NCBI RefSeq assembly: GCF_002946835.1
Contig: NZ_CP026652.1
Span: 3,658,001 to 3,722,000, forward strand
Length of the DNA: 64,000 bases
Reading direction: 5' to 3'
From: Streptomyces dengpaensis
GTDB lineage: Bacteria; Actinomycetota; Actinomycetes; Streptomycetales; Streptomycetaceae
The notes under the pieces were generated by a model, which searched no databases, was not told where the DNA came from, and was given only the letters and a program-made list of their open reading frames with translations. Shown one piece after another: positions 1 to 7,862 of this stretch. The first letter of the stretch is position 1. Each line of letters starts with the position of its first letter. A program made the position numbers and the translations under genes.

Positions 1-35
1 TTGCGACGCGTGCTGAACGTGGCGTTCGATCCCAT
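1..35 (-). CDS. Possible 5' end of a CDS leaving the left edge
   Basis: An ATG on the minus strand at 35 is preceded by GGGGAGA about ten bases upstream, a good Shine-Dalgarno site. It opens a frame (MGSNATFSTRR...) that runs out of the window after eleven codons. Too little is visible to name a product. It would be divergent from nothing else visible and lies downstream of the polyprenyl synthase on the same strand. The call rests on the ribosome binding site alone. Confidence 0.3.
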   Translation of the reverse strand, partial: MGSNATFSTRR

Positions 36-183
36 GATTCTGTTTTCTCCCCGTATCTCAGCCGACACCCCCTGCGTCAGCTTCTGTGCATGAGTACGGA
101 CAGAATCCGAGCCTGGACTCATTCCAACTATGTGATGCCCGTCACATGCACGGCGAGGACGCGGGGCGCTGGGGGCGCAGCCA

Positions 184-290
184 TCGCAGCTGTGGGCAAT
201 CGCGCCGCTGGGAGCAGCAGCGTCGCAGCTGTGGGCAATCGCGCCGCTGGGGCGGCGCCCATCCCACAGAGAGCGGCACCCGTAAGCGCC
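184..290. repeat. 29-bp direct repeat, probable Streptomyces intergenic repeat
   Basis: A 29-bp segment (starts TCGCAGCTGTGGGCAATC) occurs exactly at 184-212 and again at 223-251, a 39-bp period. The second copy runs into an imperfect palindrome (GTGGG...CCCAC) to about 290. It lies just downstream of the polyprenyl synthase gene. From memory, CAGCTGTGGGCAATC-type elements are dispersed through Streptomyces intergenic regions; the folding suggests it may also act as a 3' end element. Confidence 0.6.
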
Positions 291-421
291 GGGTCGCGCA
301 ACCCACCCTCGGCCGGCACCCACGCCGGGCGCCCCTGCCGGCGCCGGGTTCGCGGTCGCGAGCTCAGCCCCAGCACCGGGGCACCCAACAAACACCGCCC
401 GGGGGCCCGGTGCACCGGACC

Positions 422-1432
422 TCACCCGGCCCGATGCACCACCGCGTCCACAAGCTCCACCAGCGCAGCCTTCGCACCGCACTCCGGCAACGGAGCCAAC
501 GCGGCCCGCGCATCCTCCGCGTACCGCACGGTGTCCCGCCGTGCCTGCTCCAGCGCAGGATGCGCCCGCAGCCGGGAGAGCGCCTCGGCATGCCGGGCAT
601 CATCCGTCAGGTCGGAATCGAGCAGCTCGCACAGCGCGATGTCCTCGGCAAGCCCAAGCCGTTCCGCCCGCTCACGCAACCGCAGCACCGGCAGCGTGGG
701 AATCCCCTCGCGCAGATCCGTCCCCGGCGTCTTCCCCGACTCGTGCGAGTCGGACGCGATGTCCAGCACGTCGTCCGCGAGCTGGAAGGCAACGCCGAGC
801 CGCTCCCCGTACTGCGTCAGCACGTCCACCACCGTCTCTTCGGCCCCCGACATCATCGCCCCGAACCGGCACGCGACGGCGACCAGCGAGCCCGTCTTCC
901 CGGCGAGCACGTCCAGGTAGTGGTCGACCGGGTCACGCCCGTCGCGCGGCCCCGCGGTCTCCAGGATCTGCCCGGTCACCAGCCGTGCGAACGCCTCGGC
1001 CTGGATCCGGACGGCCTCGGGCCCGAGATCGGCCAGAGTGCGCGAGGCACGCGCGAAGAGGAAGTCACCGGTGAGGACGGCCAACGAGTTCCCCCAGCGC
1101 GTGTTCGCGCTGGGCACGCCGCGCCGGGCGTCCGCCTCGTCCATCACATCGTCGTGGTACAGCGTGGCGAGATGGGTCAGCTCGACGACCACGGCCGAGG
1201 GCACGACACCCGGCGCGTACGGGTCACCGAACTGCGCGGCGAGCATCACGAGCAGCGGCCTGAACCGCTTGCCGCCGGCACGCAGGAGGTGCTGCGCGGC
1301 CTCCGTGATGAAGGGGACCTCACTCTTGGTGACTTCGAGCAAGCCCTCCTCCACAGCCGCCAATCCGGCCTGGACATCGGCTTCGAGAGCCTGGTCCCGC
1401 ACGCTCAGCCCGAACGGCCCGACGACGGTCAC
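422..1432 (-). CDS. Polyprenyl diphosphate synthase
   Basis: A 336-aa trans-prenyltransferase of the isoprenoid synthase fold. It condenses isopentenyl diphosphate units onto an allylic primer and probably makes the long side chain of menaquinone. The GGKRFRP motif is at residues 53-59, the first Asp-rich motif DDVMD at 94-98 and the second, ADDVLD, at 219-224; KTGSL lies in between. All catalytic motifs and the family length are intact. The gene is monocistronic, with a 29-bp direct repeat and possible hairpin behind it. Product chain length cannot be read from the sequence; hepta- to nonaprenyl is usual for actinobacteria. The link to menaquinone is inferred from menG, mqnC and complex I nearby. 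Confidence 0.93.
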   Translation of the reverse strand: MTVVGPFGLSVRDQALEADVQAGLAAVEEGLLEVTKSEVPFITEAAQHLLRAGGKRFRPLLVMLAAQFGDPYAPGVVPSAVVVELTHLATLYHDDVMDEADARRGVPSANTRWGNSLAVLTGDFLFARASRTLADLGPEAVRIQAEAFARLVTGQILETAGPRDGRDPVDHYLDVLAGKTGSLVAVACRFGAMMSGAEETVVDVLTQYGERLGVAFQLADDVLDIASDSHESGKTPGTDLREGIPTLPVLRLRERAERLGLAEDIALCELLDSDLTDDARHAEALSRLRAHPALEQARRDTVRYAEDARAALAPLPECGAKAALVELVDAVVHRAG

Positions 1433-1910
1433 GAGAGGTTCTCCTGTCTGCTGACGATCACATGGCGAACTCGGTCGATCAATCGGTCGATGACACGGTT
1501 TGTCGATGTGTCGCTGCCATCACTCAACTCAGCGTATCCGGTCACGTTTCGATCACCACGAGCGCCCACCGTCCCCACGGCCGACTTCCCTCCCGACTTC
1601 CCCCCAGCGGATCGCAACTCCACACCTGGGCGGTATCGGATTACTGACGGTATGTTCTTGATCAGCTGATACGAACGGACATATCACGATTCACGAAGAG
1701 CCGTCCGAGGAGACACTCGAAAGCGACACCCAAGGCAATGTTCGAAGTGACGTTCGAAGTGACGCCCCGAAACGACGTCGGAGGCACCGTCCAAAGCGAC
1801 ACACCAAGTGAACCCTGAAGAGGCAGCCATCCGCGCCCCGAAGCGCCGTCGGAGCCGAGCCCGGCCGCGCCCGCAAGGCCCGGCACTGAGGTCACCCCAA
1901 TGAGCCCGAT
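1433..1910. other. Divergent intergenic region with degenerate 12-bp repeats
   Basis: About 480 bases separate two divergent genes, so promoters for both must lie here. GTTCGAAGTGAC occurs twice in tandem near 1740-1763, with degenerate relatives CTCGAAAGCGAC (near 1717) and GTCCAAAGCGAC (near 1789). I see no further gene with a ribosome binding site. Confidence 0.4.
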
Positions 1911-1970
1911 GTGTTCAACGAACCTGATGCGTTCGACGAACCTCATGCGTTCGACAAGCCCGAGAGCCCG

Positions 1971-3995
1971 ATGAGCATGCACATCCGTACGTCCTTCCCC
2001 TACGAGACGGCTCATGAGGACGTCCTCATCCCCCTTCCGGACGGCACCCGTCTGTACGCGCGCGTGTGGCGCCCGCTGACCGACGAGCCCGTACCGGCCC
2101 TCCTCGAATACCTCCCGTACCGCCTCACGGACTGGACCGCACCCCGCGACTGGCAGCGCCACCCCTGGTACGCCGGTCACGGCTACGCCTCCGTCCGCGT
2201 CGACATCCGAGGTCACGGCAACAGTGAGGGCATACCGGCGGACGAGTACGCGGAGGTGGAGCTGGCCGACGGGGTCGAGGTCGTCAACTGGCTGGCGGCC
2301 CAGCCCTGGTGCACCGGCAAGGTCGGCATGTTCGGCATCTCCTGGGGCGGCCTCAACTCCCTCCAGATCGCGGCCCTCGCGCCCGAGCCGCTCAAGGCGA
2401 TCGTCACCGTCTGCTCGACGGACGATCGCTACGACAACGACATGCACTACAGGGGAGGTTCCGTCCTCGCCGTCGGCATGCACTCCTGGGCGTCCACGAT
2501 GCTCACCTTCGCCTCCCGGCCGCCGGACCCGGCGCATGTGGGCCAGGCCATGTGGCGGGACATGTGGGTGAAGCGCCTGGAGGCGATGGACCCCTTCGTC
2601 CACACCTGGCTGTCCCACCAGACCCGGGACGCGTACTGGCGCCACGGCAGCGTCTGCGAGGACTACGGCGCGATCCGGGCCGCGGTCCTGGCGGTGGGCG
2701 GCTGGCACGATCCGTACCGGGACACCGTGCTGCGGCTCGTGGAGCACCTTCCGGGCGATCGCGTACGGGGACTGATCGGACCCTGGTCGCACCAGTACCC
2801 CGACCGGGGCCTGCCGCCGGGACCGGCGATCGGCTTCCTCCAGGAGACGTTGAGATGGTGGGACCACTGGCTTCGCGGCAGGGACACGGGCGTGATGTCG
2901 GAGCCCGCCCTCCGCTCGTACGTGATGGACGCGCACCCCCCGGCGACGACGTACCCCTCGCTCCCCGGCCGCTGGGTGGGCGACCCCGCCTGGCCCTCCC
3001 CCTCCGTGACCCCGATCTCGTACGCGCTCCAGGGCGCACCGGTCCAGGTCAGGTCCCCCCAGCACACGGGCGTGGAGGCGGGCCGCTTCCGCCCCCTCGG
3101 GAATGACGCGGATCTGCCTCCGGACCAGCGGGAGGAGGACGCGCGTTCGGCGTGCTTCGAGTTCGAAGTACCGGAGGAGACCTGGGTGTTGGGCCGCCCG
3201 AGAGTCACCCTGCGGCTGACGTCTTCGACCCCTCGGGGCCAGGTGACCGCCCGCCTCTGTGACGTGGCACCGGACGGAGCCTCGACGCTGGTCACCCGAG
3301 GTGCACTGAACCTGTCAGCGCGCCATGGCCGCGACCAGGCCGTTCCCTGGAAACCGGGCTCTACGGAGGACGTGGTTTTCGACCTGAACGCCATCGGTTA
3401 CGCCGTCCCGCCAGGCCATCGCATCCGGCTTTCCGTCTCCTCGGCGTACTGGCCCTGGATCTGGCCCCAGCCGGGCTCGGAGGCCGGCTTCGTCCTGGAC
3501 CCGACCGGCAGCACGCTCGAACTCACCGTACGGGCAAGGGAGTCGATGCCCTCGACGCCATCCATCGGCTTCGAGGAACCCGAGGAGTCCGAGCCCCTGG
3601 GCGTGGCCGTCACGACGACGCTGGACGAGCCTCGGCCGGAACGCCTGGTCGTCCGCGACGTGGGCGCCGGCACCTGGCGCCTGGAGGTGGACTCGAGCGG
3701 GGGGACCCCCATCGGCGGCACCCGCGTGTACCCCGACGGCCTCGAACTCACCGAGGACGCCCGGGAGACGTACACGATCGACGCGTCGGACCCCCTCTCG
3801 GCCCGCGCCCGCTCGGCATGGTCGGTGCGCCTCCACCGCCCCGACCTGGCCTGGGACGCGCGCGTCTCGACGACGTCCGACACCACCTGCGACGCCCAGG
3901 ACTTCATCACGTCCTGCGAGGTGATCTGCAAGGACGGCGACGAGGTGGTCTTCCACCGGACCTGGAAGAAGAGAATCCCCCGAGCAGCGGGCTAG
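1971..3995 (+). CDS. CocE/NonD family alpha/beta hydrolase
   Basis: A 674-aa cytoplasmic hydrolase of the CocE/X-Pro dipeptidyl-peptidase S15 family; members cleave esters or peptides. The catalytic part is N-terminal: VRVDIRGHGNSEG near 76-88 and the nucleophile elbow GISWGG with Ser124. Candidate acid and base residues lie in the segments GGWHDP and GPWSHQYPDRG. The C-terminal part has the jelly-roll features of the family's third domain (PGHRIRLSVSSAYWP). I chose ATG 1971 because family members start close to the RTSFPYET motif. A GTG at 1911 would add a repetitive FNEPDAFDEPHAFDKPE stretch. No neighbour points to a substrate. Confidence 0.85.
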   Translation: MSMHIRTSFPYETAHEDVLIPLPDGTRLYARVWRPLTDEPVPALLEYLPYRLTDWTAPRDWQRHPWYAGHGYASVRVDIRGHGNSEGIPADEYAEVELADGVEVVNWLAAQPWCTGKVGMFGISWGGLNSLQIAALAPEPLKAIVTVCSTDDRYDNDMHYRGGSVLAVGMHSWASTMLTFASRPPDPAHVGQAMWRDMWVKRLEAMDPFVHTWLSHQTRDAYWRHGSVCEDYGAIRAAVLAVGGWHDPYRDTVLRLVEHLPGDRVRGLIGPWSHQYPDRGLPPGPAIGFLQETLRWWDHWLRGRDTGVMSEPALRSYVMDAHPPATTYPSLPGRWVGDPAWPSPSVTPISYALQGAPVQVRSPQHTGVEAGRFRPLGNDADLPPDQREEDARSACFEFEVPEETWVLGRPRVTLRLTSSTPRGQVTARLCDVAPDGASTLVTRGALNLSARHGRDQAVPWKPGSTEDVVFDLNAIGYAVPPGHRIRLSVSSAYWPWIWPQPGSEAGFVLDPTGSTLELTVRARESMPSTPSIGFEEPEESEPLGVAVTTTLDEPRPERLVVRDVGAGTWRLEVDSSGGTPIGGTRVYPDGLELTEDARETYTIDASDPLSARARSAWSVRLHRPDLAWDARVSTTSDTTCDAQDFITSCEVICKDGDEVVFHRTWKKRIPRAAG

Positions 3996-4487
3996 AGACG
4001 CGGACTGCCGTACTCGCGTACTCGCGGAGACCGCGGCGCGGATCAACAGGGCGTACGAGGGGCGGGAGTTCGAGCCCGCCCACACCTGATGTGCCATGAA
4101 CTCCCCGAATACTGGGACTAACGGGCTCTACCTCAAGCACGACGCGTGCCGCCTCCGGGACGACGACTCGACACCGACCTCTCCGTGCGGGAGGCGCGCC
4201 CGGTCCCTCCCAGGCATTGACCCGCCTGGACACCAGGTGCCGTAATGCCCGAGTTGAGCGCATTGCCGCTTAATTCCCCGCGGGCACGTGAGTTAGGTCA
4301 CGCCCGGACGGATCCGACGCGCCAGCCCGCTCTCTCGACTTCCCCTTTGCGAAAGGCAAGTTGAGGATCACATTCCGCCTTAATCGGGCAATTTCCACCC
4401 TTCTTTTTCGGGCTTAAAGCGGACTGAGCAACGAATTCGGGTCTTGTTCCCGACATGTGCTCTCGCATACGTTCAGCCCCGATCCGG
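3996..4487. other. Intergenic region upstream of the riboswitch
   Basis: No gene with a convincing start is visible. The region must hold the promoter for the riboswitch-controlled gene downstream. A small perfect dyad, CCTTTGCGAAAGG, lies near 4344-4356, and the stretch from about 4360 to 4430 is noticeably more AT-rich than its surroundings, as expected for a promoter. Confidence 0.4.
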
Positions 4488-4661
4488 GCGGATCGCCGAA
4501 TCCTGCCACCGCCCGGAAACCCCACCCACCCACGCACGGCAGGAGCGGGGGACCCAGGCAAACCGCCGATCCGGACACCCGGAACGGCTAGGGGTGAAGC
4601 CGCGCCCAGCGCGCGGCCGGGCCGCTCCCGCCCGAACCCGACAGCTCACCTCGCAGGCGCC
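4488..4661 (+). promoter_or_regulatory. c-di-AMP riboswitch (ydaO-yuaA class)
   Basis: The 5' leader carries the conserved blocks of the ydaO class in order: TCGCCGAATCCTGCC at 4492-4506, GGCAGGAGCGGGGGACCCA at 4538-4556, GGGGTGAAGCCG at 4591-4602, and CCCGAACCCGACAGCTCACC followed by TCGCAGGCG at 4631-4659. The leader ends 16 bases before the ATG of a secreted LysM transglycosylase. In Streptomyces this class is known to control cell-wall hydrolase and rpf genes in response to cyclic di-AMP. The match to the motif is direct; ligand and regulation follow from the family. Confidence 0.92.
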
Positions 4662-4677
4662 GGAGAGGACCGTCCCC

Positions 4678-5397
4678 ATGCCCGCACGAGGCAACCATCG
4701 CCGCCCCAAGAACAACCGCCTCATCCGCGGCATGATCGCCGCGGGAACCGGCGGAGCCGCACTCGCCCTCCCGCTCATGGGCGCGACCGGCGCGCACGCC
4801 GCCGAGTCGACCAAGGCCACGACCACGGACGTCCAACTGGTGACGCACACAGTGGCCGCGGGCGACACCCTGTCCACGATCGCGCAGAAGTACCCCTCGA
4901 GCGGCGGCTGGAAGAAGCTGTACGAGGCGAACCGCGCGGTGATCGGCTCGAACCCGGCAGCGCTTCCCGCGGGCCTGAAGCTGACGGTGGGAACAAAGAC
5001 CATAAAGACGACAAACTCAGCGACAACGGAAGCGGCCAAGACGACCACGGCAACGGCCGCGTCCACCAAGACGTACACCGACAACCTCGACGGCTGGATC
5101 AAAGAGTCCCTGGACATCATGGCCAAGGAGGGCATTCCGGGCACCTATAACGGAATCCACCGCAACGTGATGCGCGAGTCCTCGGGCAACCCCAAGGCCA
5201 TCAACAACTGGGACTCCAACGCCGCCGCCGGCACCCCGTCCAAGGGCCTCCTCCAGGTCATCGACCCGACCTTCAAGGCCTACCACGTACCGGGCACCTC
5301 GATGGACCCCTACGACCCGGTCGCCAACATCACGGCAGCCTGCAACTACGCGGCAGACAGGTACGGCTCGATCGACAACGTGAACGGCCCCTACTGA
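4678..5397 (+). CDS. Secreted LysM transglycosylase (SLT domain)
   Basis: A 239-aa exported peptidoglycan hydrolase. An Arg/Lys-rich start and a hydrophobic stretch ending GAHAAES (about residues 1-42) form a Sec signal peptide. A LysM domain follows (THTVAAGDTLSTIAQKYP, about 56-110), then a Thr/Ala/Lys linker and a soluble lytic transglycosylase domain. In that domain, MRESSGNPKAIN supplies the catalytic Glu and SKGLLQVIDPTFKAY is the second motif. ATG 4678 is set by GGAGAGG upstream and by the end of the riboswitch. It should cleave peptidoglycan outside the cell during growth or spore germination, under c-di-AMP control. It is smaller than most lytic transglycosylases but matches Streptomyces paralogues. 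Confidence 0.9.
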   Translation: MPARGNHRRPKNNRLIRGMIAAGTGGAALALPLMGATGAHAAESTKATTTDVQLVTHTVAAGDTLSTIAQKYPSSGGWKKLYEANRAVIGSNPAALPAGLKLTVGTKTIKTTNSATTEAAKTTTATAASTKTYTDNLDGWIKESLDIMAKEGIPGTYNGIHRNVMRESSGNPKAINNWDSNAAAGTPSKGLLQVIDPTFKAYHVPGTSMDPYDPVANITAACNYAADRYGSIDNVNGPY

Positions 5398-5568
5398 CCG
5401 GTCCGCGACAGGGTCCGCCGGGCTCCGCCACGGGCTCCGCGACGGCCGAGATCGAGGTCTTGGCCATCGCGGACCCGCGGCATGCGTCGGCATTGCGGCG
5501 AATGCGCCGCACGGAGACGGATCCGCAAGGCGATTCGCCACGGACCCAAGCGGCCGGCCGCACAGCAC

Positions 5569-6381
5569 CTAGGCGGCCCCGAACAGCCGCTCCAGCACCA
5601 CCGCGATCCCGTCGTCCTCGTTCGACAGCGTCACCTCGTCGGCCACCGCCTTCAGCTCGGGGTGGGCGTTGGCCATGGCGATGCCCCGGGCGGCCCAGTC
5701 GAACATCGGGATGTCGTTGGGCATGTCGCCGAAGGCGAGGGTGGTGGCGGGGGTGAGACCGAGGTGGGCGGCGGCAAGGGCGAGGCCCGTCGCCTTGGTC
5801 ACGCCGCATGGCTGGAGTTCGACGGTGCCGGGCCCCGACATGGTGACCGTCGCCAGCGAACCGACCACCCCGCGCGCCGCCGACGCCAACTCGTCATCGG
5901 ACAGGGACGGGTGACGGAGCAGCACCTTGCTGATCGGATCCGTCCAGAGGTCGTCACGCCGATGCACCCGCAGCGCCGGCAGCGTTGGATGCGGCATCAC
6001 ATACCCCGGCTCGATGAGCGTCAGCCCGTCCACACCGTCCTGGTCCACCGCCGCGTACAGCTGCCCGACCTCCGCCTCGATCTTGCCGAGCGCGGTCTCC
6101 GCCAGCTCCCTGTCCAAGGTCACCGACCACAGCATCCGGTCCGCCCCGGCGTCGTACAACTGCGCCCCCTGCCCGCACACCGCCAGCCCCTCACCGCCGA
6201 GTTCGTCGAGGAGCGGTCGCACGCGCGGCGCTGGGCGGCCCGTCACGACGAGGTGCTGGGCGCCCGCCTCGGTCACCCTCGCCAACGCGGCCCGCGACCG
6301 GTCGGAGAGTGTGTCGTCGCCGCGCAGCAGCGTTCCGTCCAGGTCAGTGGCGATAAGTGAATATGCAGTCGGAGCGGCCAT
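5569..6381 (-). CDS. Cof-type HAD-superfamily phosphatase
   Basis: A 270-aa cytoplasmic HAD IIB (Cof/YbiV-like) phosphatase. Motif I, ATDLDGTLL, is near the N-terminus (residues about 10-18), followed by VTGRP (motif II). The C-terminal KATGLALAAAHLGL and AFGDMPNDIPMF supply motifs III and IV with the Mg-binding Asp residues. These enzymes dephosphorylate sugar phosphates, nucleotides or cofactors; the substrate cannot be told. A GTG at 6411 would add ten residues, but ATG 6381 starts close to motif I as in the family. The gene converges with the transglycosylase. Confidence 0.87.
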   Translation of the reverse strand: MAAPTAYSLIATDLDGTLLRGDDTLSDRSRAALARVTEAGAQHLVVTGRPAPRVRPLLDELGGEGLAVCGQGAQLYDAGADRMLWSVTLDRELAETALGKIEAEVGQLYAAVDQDGVDGLTLIEPGYVMPHPTLPALRVHRRDDLWTDPISKVLLRHPSLSDDELASAARGVVGSLATVTMSGPGTVELQPCGVTKATGLALAAAHLGLTPATTLAFGDMPNDIPMFDWAARGIAMANAHPELKAVADEVTLSNEDDGIAVVLERLFGAA

Positions 6382-6629
6382 GATCCGAAGAATACGGATC
6401 GAACGACACAACGGCCCGGCGTGAACCGGACGACGTCCGGTATCCCGTCAGCAACGCCGTTCACCGAACGGACGGTATGGACGATATGGGCGGTACGGCC
6501 CGTACGAGGTCAGCTCTCGAAGGGCACCGGGAGATCGGACGCAATCCGAACGCCTCCTCCACGTTGGGCAGTTGTGACTCCTCCCACCCTCTTCCAACAG
6601 CATCTCCGAACTGCCGCCGAAGACGTCAT

Positions 6630-6896
6630 CTGACGCTTCCCGGAGGTAGCTCAGCGCCCACAGTGACCAGGCGCGCCCGAAGGGCGAGTCGGGGCGCAGC
6701 TTCGGCTGCTGCCACGGCGGTCCGCCGAAGCGGACGGCGCCCTTGCCGCGGGACACCACCCGCACCCGCGCGCCCGCCTCGGCCGCGAGCGCCGCCGTGT
6801 CCAGGGCGGACTGGCCCGCCCCGACGACGATGATCTCCTTGCCCGAGAACCGGCTCAGGTCGTGGTGCTGGGAGCTGTAGGAGACCGGGTGGCGTC
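6630..6896 (-). pseudogene. Internal fragment of an FAD/NAD(P)-binding oxidoreductase
   Basis: Read on the minus strand from about 6896, the frame encodes SYSSQHHDLSRFSGKEI followed by the dinucleotide-binding motif VVGAGQSALDTAALAAEAGA. It then continues through an RVVSRG segment and an FGRAWSLWALSYL segment. This is the middle of a flavin-dependent monooxygenase/oxidoreductase. There is no start codon, N-terminal FAD domain or proper C-terminus, and the frame degenerates after about 6630. Its 5' edge abuts the broken ATP-grasp gene, as if one deletion removed the 3' end of that gene and the 5' end of this one. Confidence 0.8.
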
Positions 6897-7602
6897 GAGT
6901 CCGCGTCGAAGCACGCGTGCACGATCCAGTCCTCAGCCTCCTCCCTGGGCAGGTATTCCTGGAGGATCACACCCGGTCGCGCGCCCCAGTCCCGGGCGAG
7001 CGCGAGCAGGCCCTCGCGGTTCGCGATCTTGGTCGTGCCGTTCACCGCCGGCAGGCTGCGGCGCACGAACGCCTCGCGGTTCTTGGCCACGAGCGGGAAG
7101 CGGGCACCCTCGGCGAACGCGACGATCTCCTCGTACGACTCCGGAAAGGCCGCCGCCGGGCTCGGGATGCCGTGTTCCACGCACAGCTCGTGCAGCCCCT
7201 GCTTGCTGGCGAGGCGGTGCGGCAGCTTGGCGTGGACACGCCGAAAGAGAAAACGGTCCCCCAGCTCGTCCTGGTGCTCGGCGATCAGCACGGCGGCGTC
7301 TTCGTCCGTCGGGACGAGAACCGTCGGCCGGCCGATGCGACGCCCGATGCGCAACAGCCCCTCGACGAGCCTCTCCGGTTCCTCCGTGCCGGTCGTCGGC
7401 CAGACGAAGGCATGGTGCAGATAGCGCGAGCTCGCGGCCGGTAATGGTCCTCGGTCATCGCATACATCGGTATGCCCAGTCGGCCCAGACTGCGAATGGT
7501 GCCCACCCCACCGTGATGCAGCGGATAGTCGCCCAACTTCACGATGAGGCCCGGGACATCCCGGTCGGCGTCGACCGGCACCCTGCTGGAACTCCTCGCC
7601 AC
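6897..7602 (-). pseudogene. Truncated, frameshifted ATP-grasp carboxylate-amine ligase
   Basis: From GTG 7602 (GGGGGGA upstream) the frame reads DVPGLIVKLGDYPLHHGGVGTI and on to MYAMTEDHYRP. It breaks near 7436, where one missing base shifts it; the next frame continues AASSRYLHHAFVWPT through the ATP-grasp core (KLPHRLASKQGLHELC, FPLVAKNREAF, GVILQEYLP, DWIVHACFDADS). It stops short at about 6897, where flavoprotein sequence begins, so roughly the last half of the ligase is gone. Intact relatives ligate amino acids to carboxylates using ATP. Both the frameshift and the deletion make it non-functional. Confidence 0.85.
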
Positions 7603-7766
7603 ACGTCCCCCCACGCATCCCCCCAACGGACCGGAACCACCCCGCCCGTATCCCCCAAAGGGGGCTAAGCCGGAATCGACGCGTCCGACAACGCTTATTC
7701 GGACATTGCGAACTCTTTAGACACTGCCACAGCATGGTCACTCCCCCGTAACGTGTGCCGGGACCA

Positions 7767-7831
7767 CATGGAATGCGTGGACCACGCGTGGAACCCATGG
7801 ATCCCGCGTGGAAAAACATGGATCACATGGC
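7767..7831. repeat. Phased array of seven CRTGG motifs upstream of fumarylacetoacetase
   Basis: C(A/G)TGG begins at 7767, 7776, 7787, 7796, 7807, 7817 and 7826, a spacing of 9 to 11 bases and so close to one helical turn. It includes the perfect palindromes CCACGCGTGG (7782-7791) and CCATGG (7795-7800). The array ends about 32 bases before the chosen ATG. It may be a cluster of binding sites in the promoter or leader; no function is known to me. Confidence 0.5.
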
Positions 7832-7862
7832 GAGTACGAATCCGAGAGCGAGGCACCAACCG

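Noticed and set aside
1662..3065. 467-codon minus-strand frame
   Set aside because: Antisense shadow of the CocE-type hydrolase, which has intact catalytic motifs.
4298..4561. 87-codon minus-strand frame opposite the riboswitch
   Set aside because: It lies antisense to the conserved riboswitch motif and has no recognisable content or good start.
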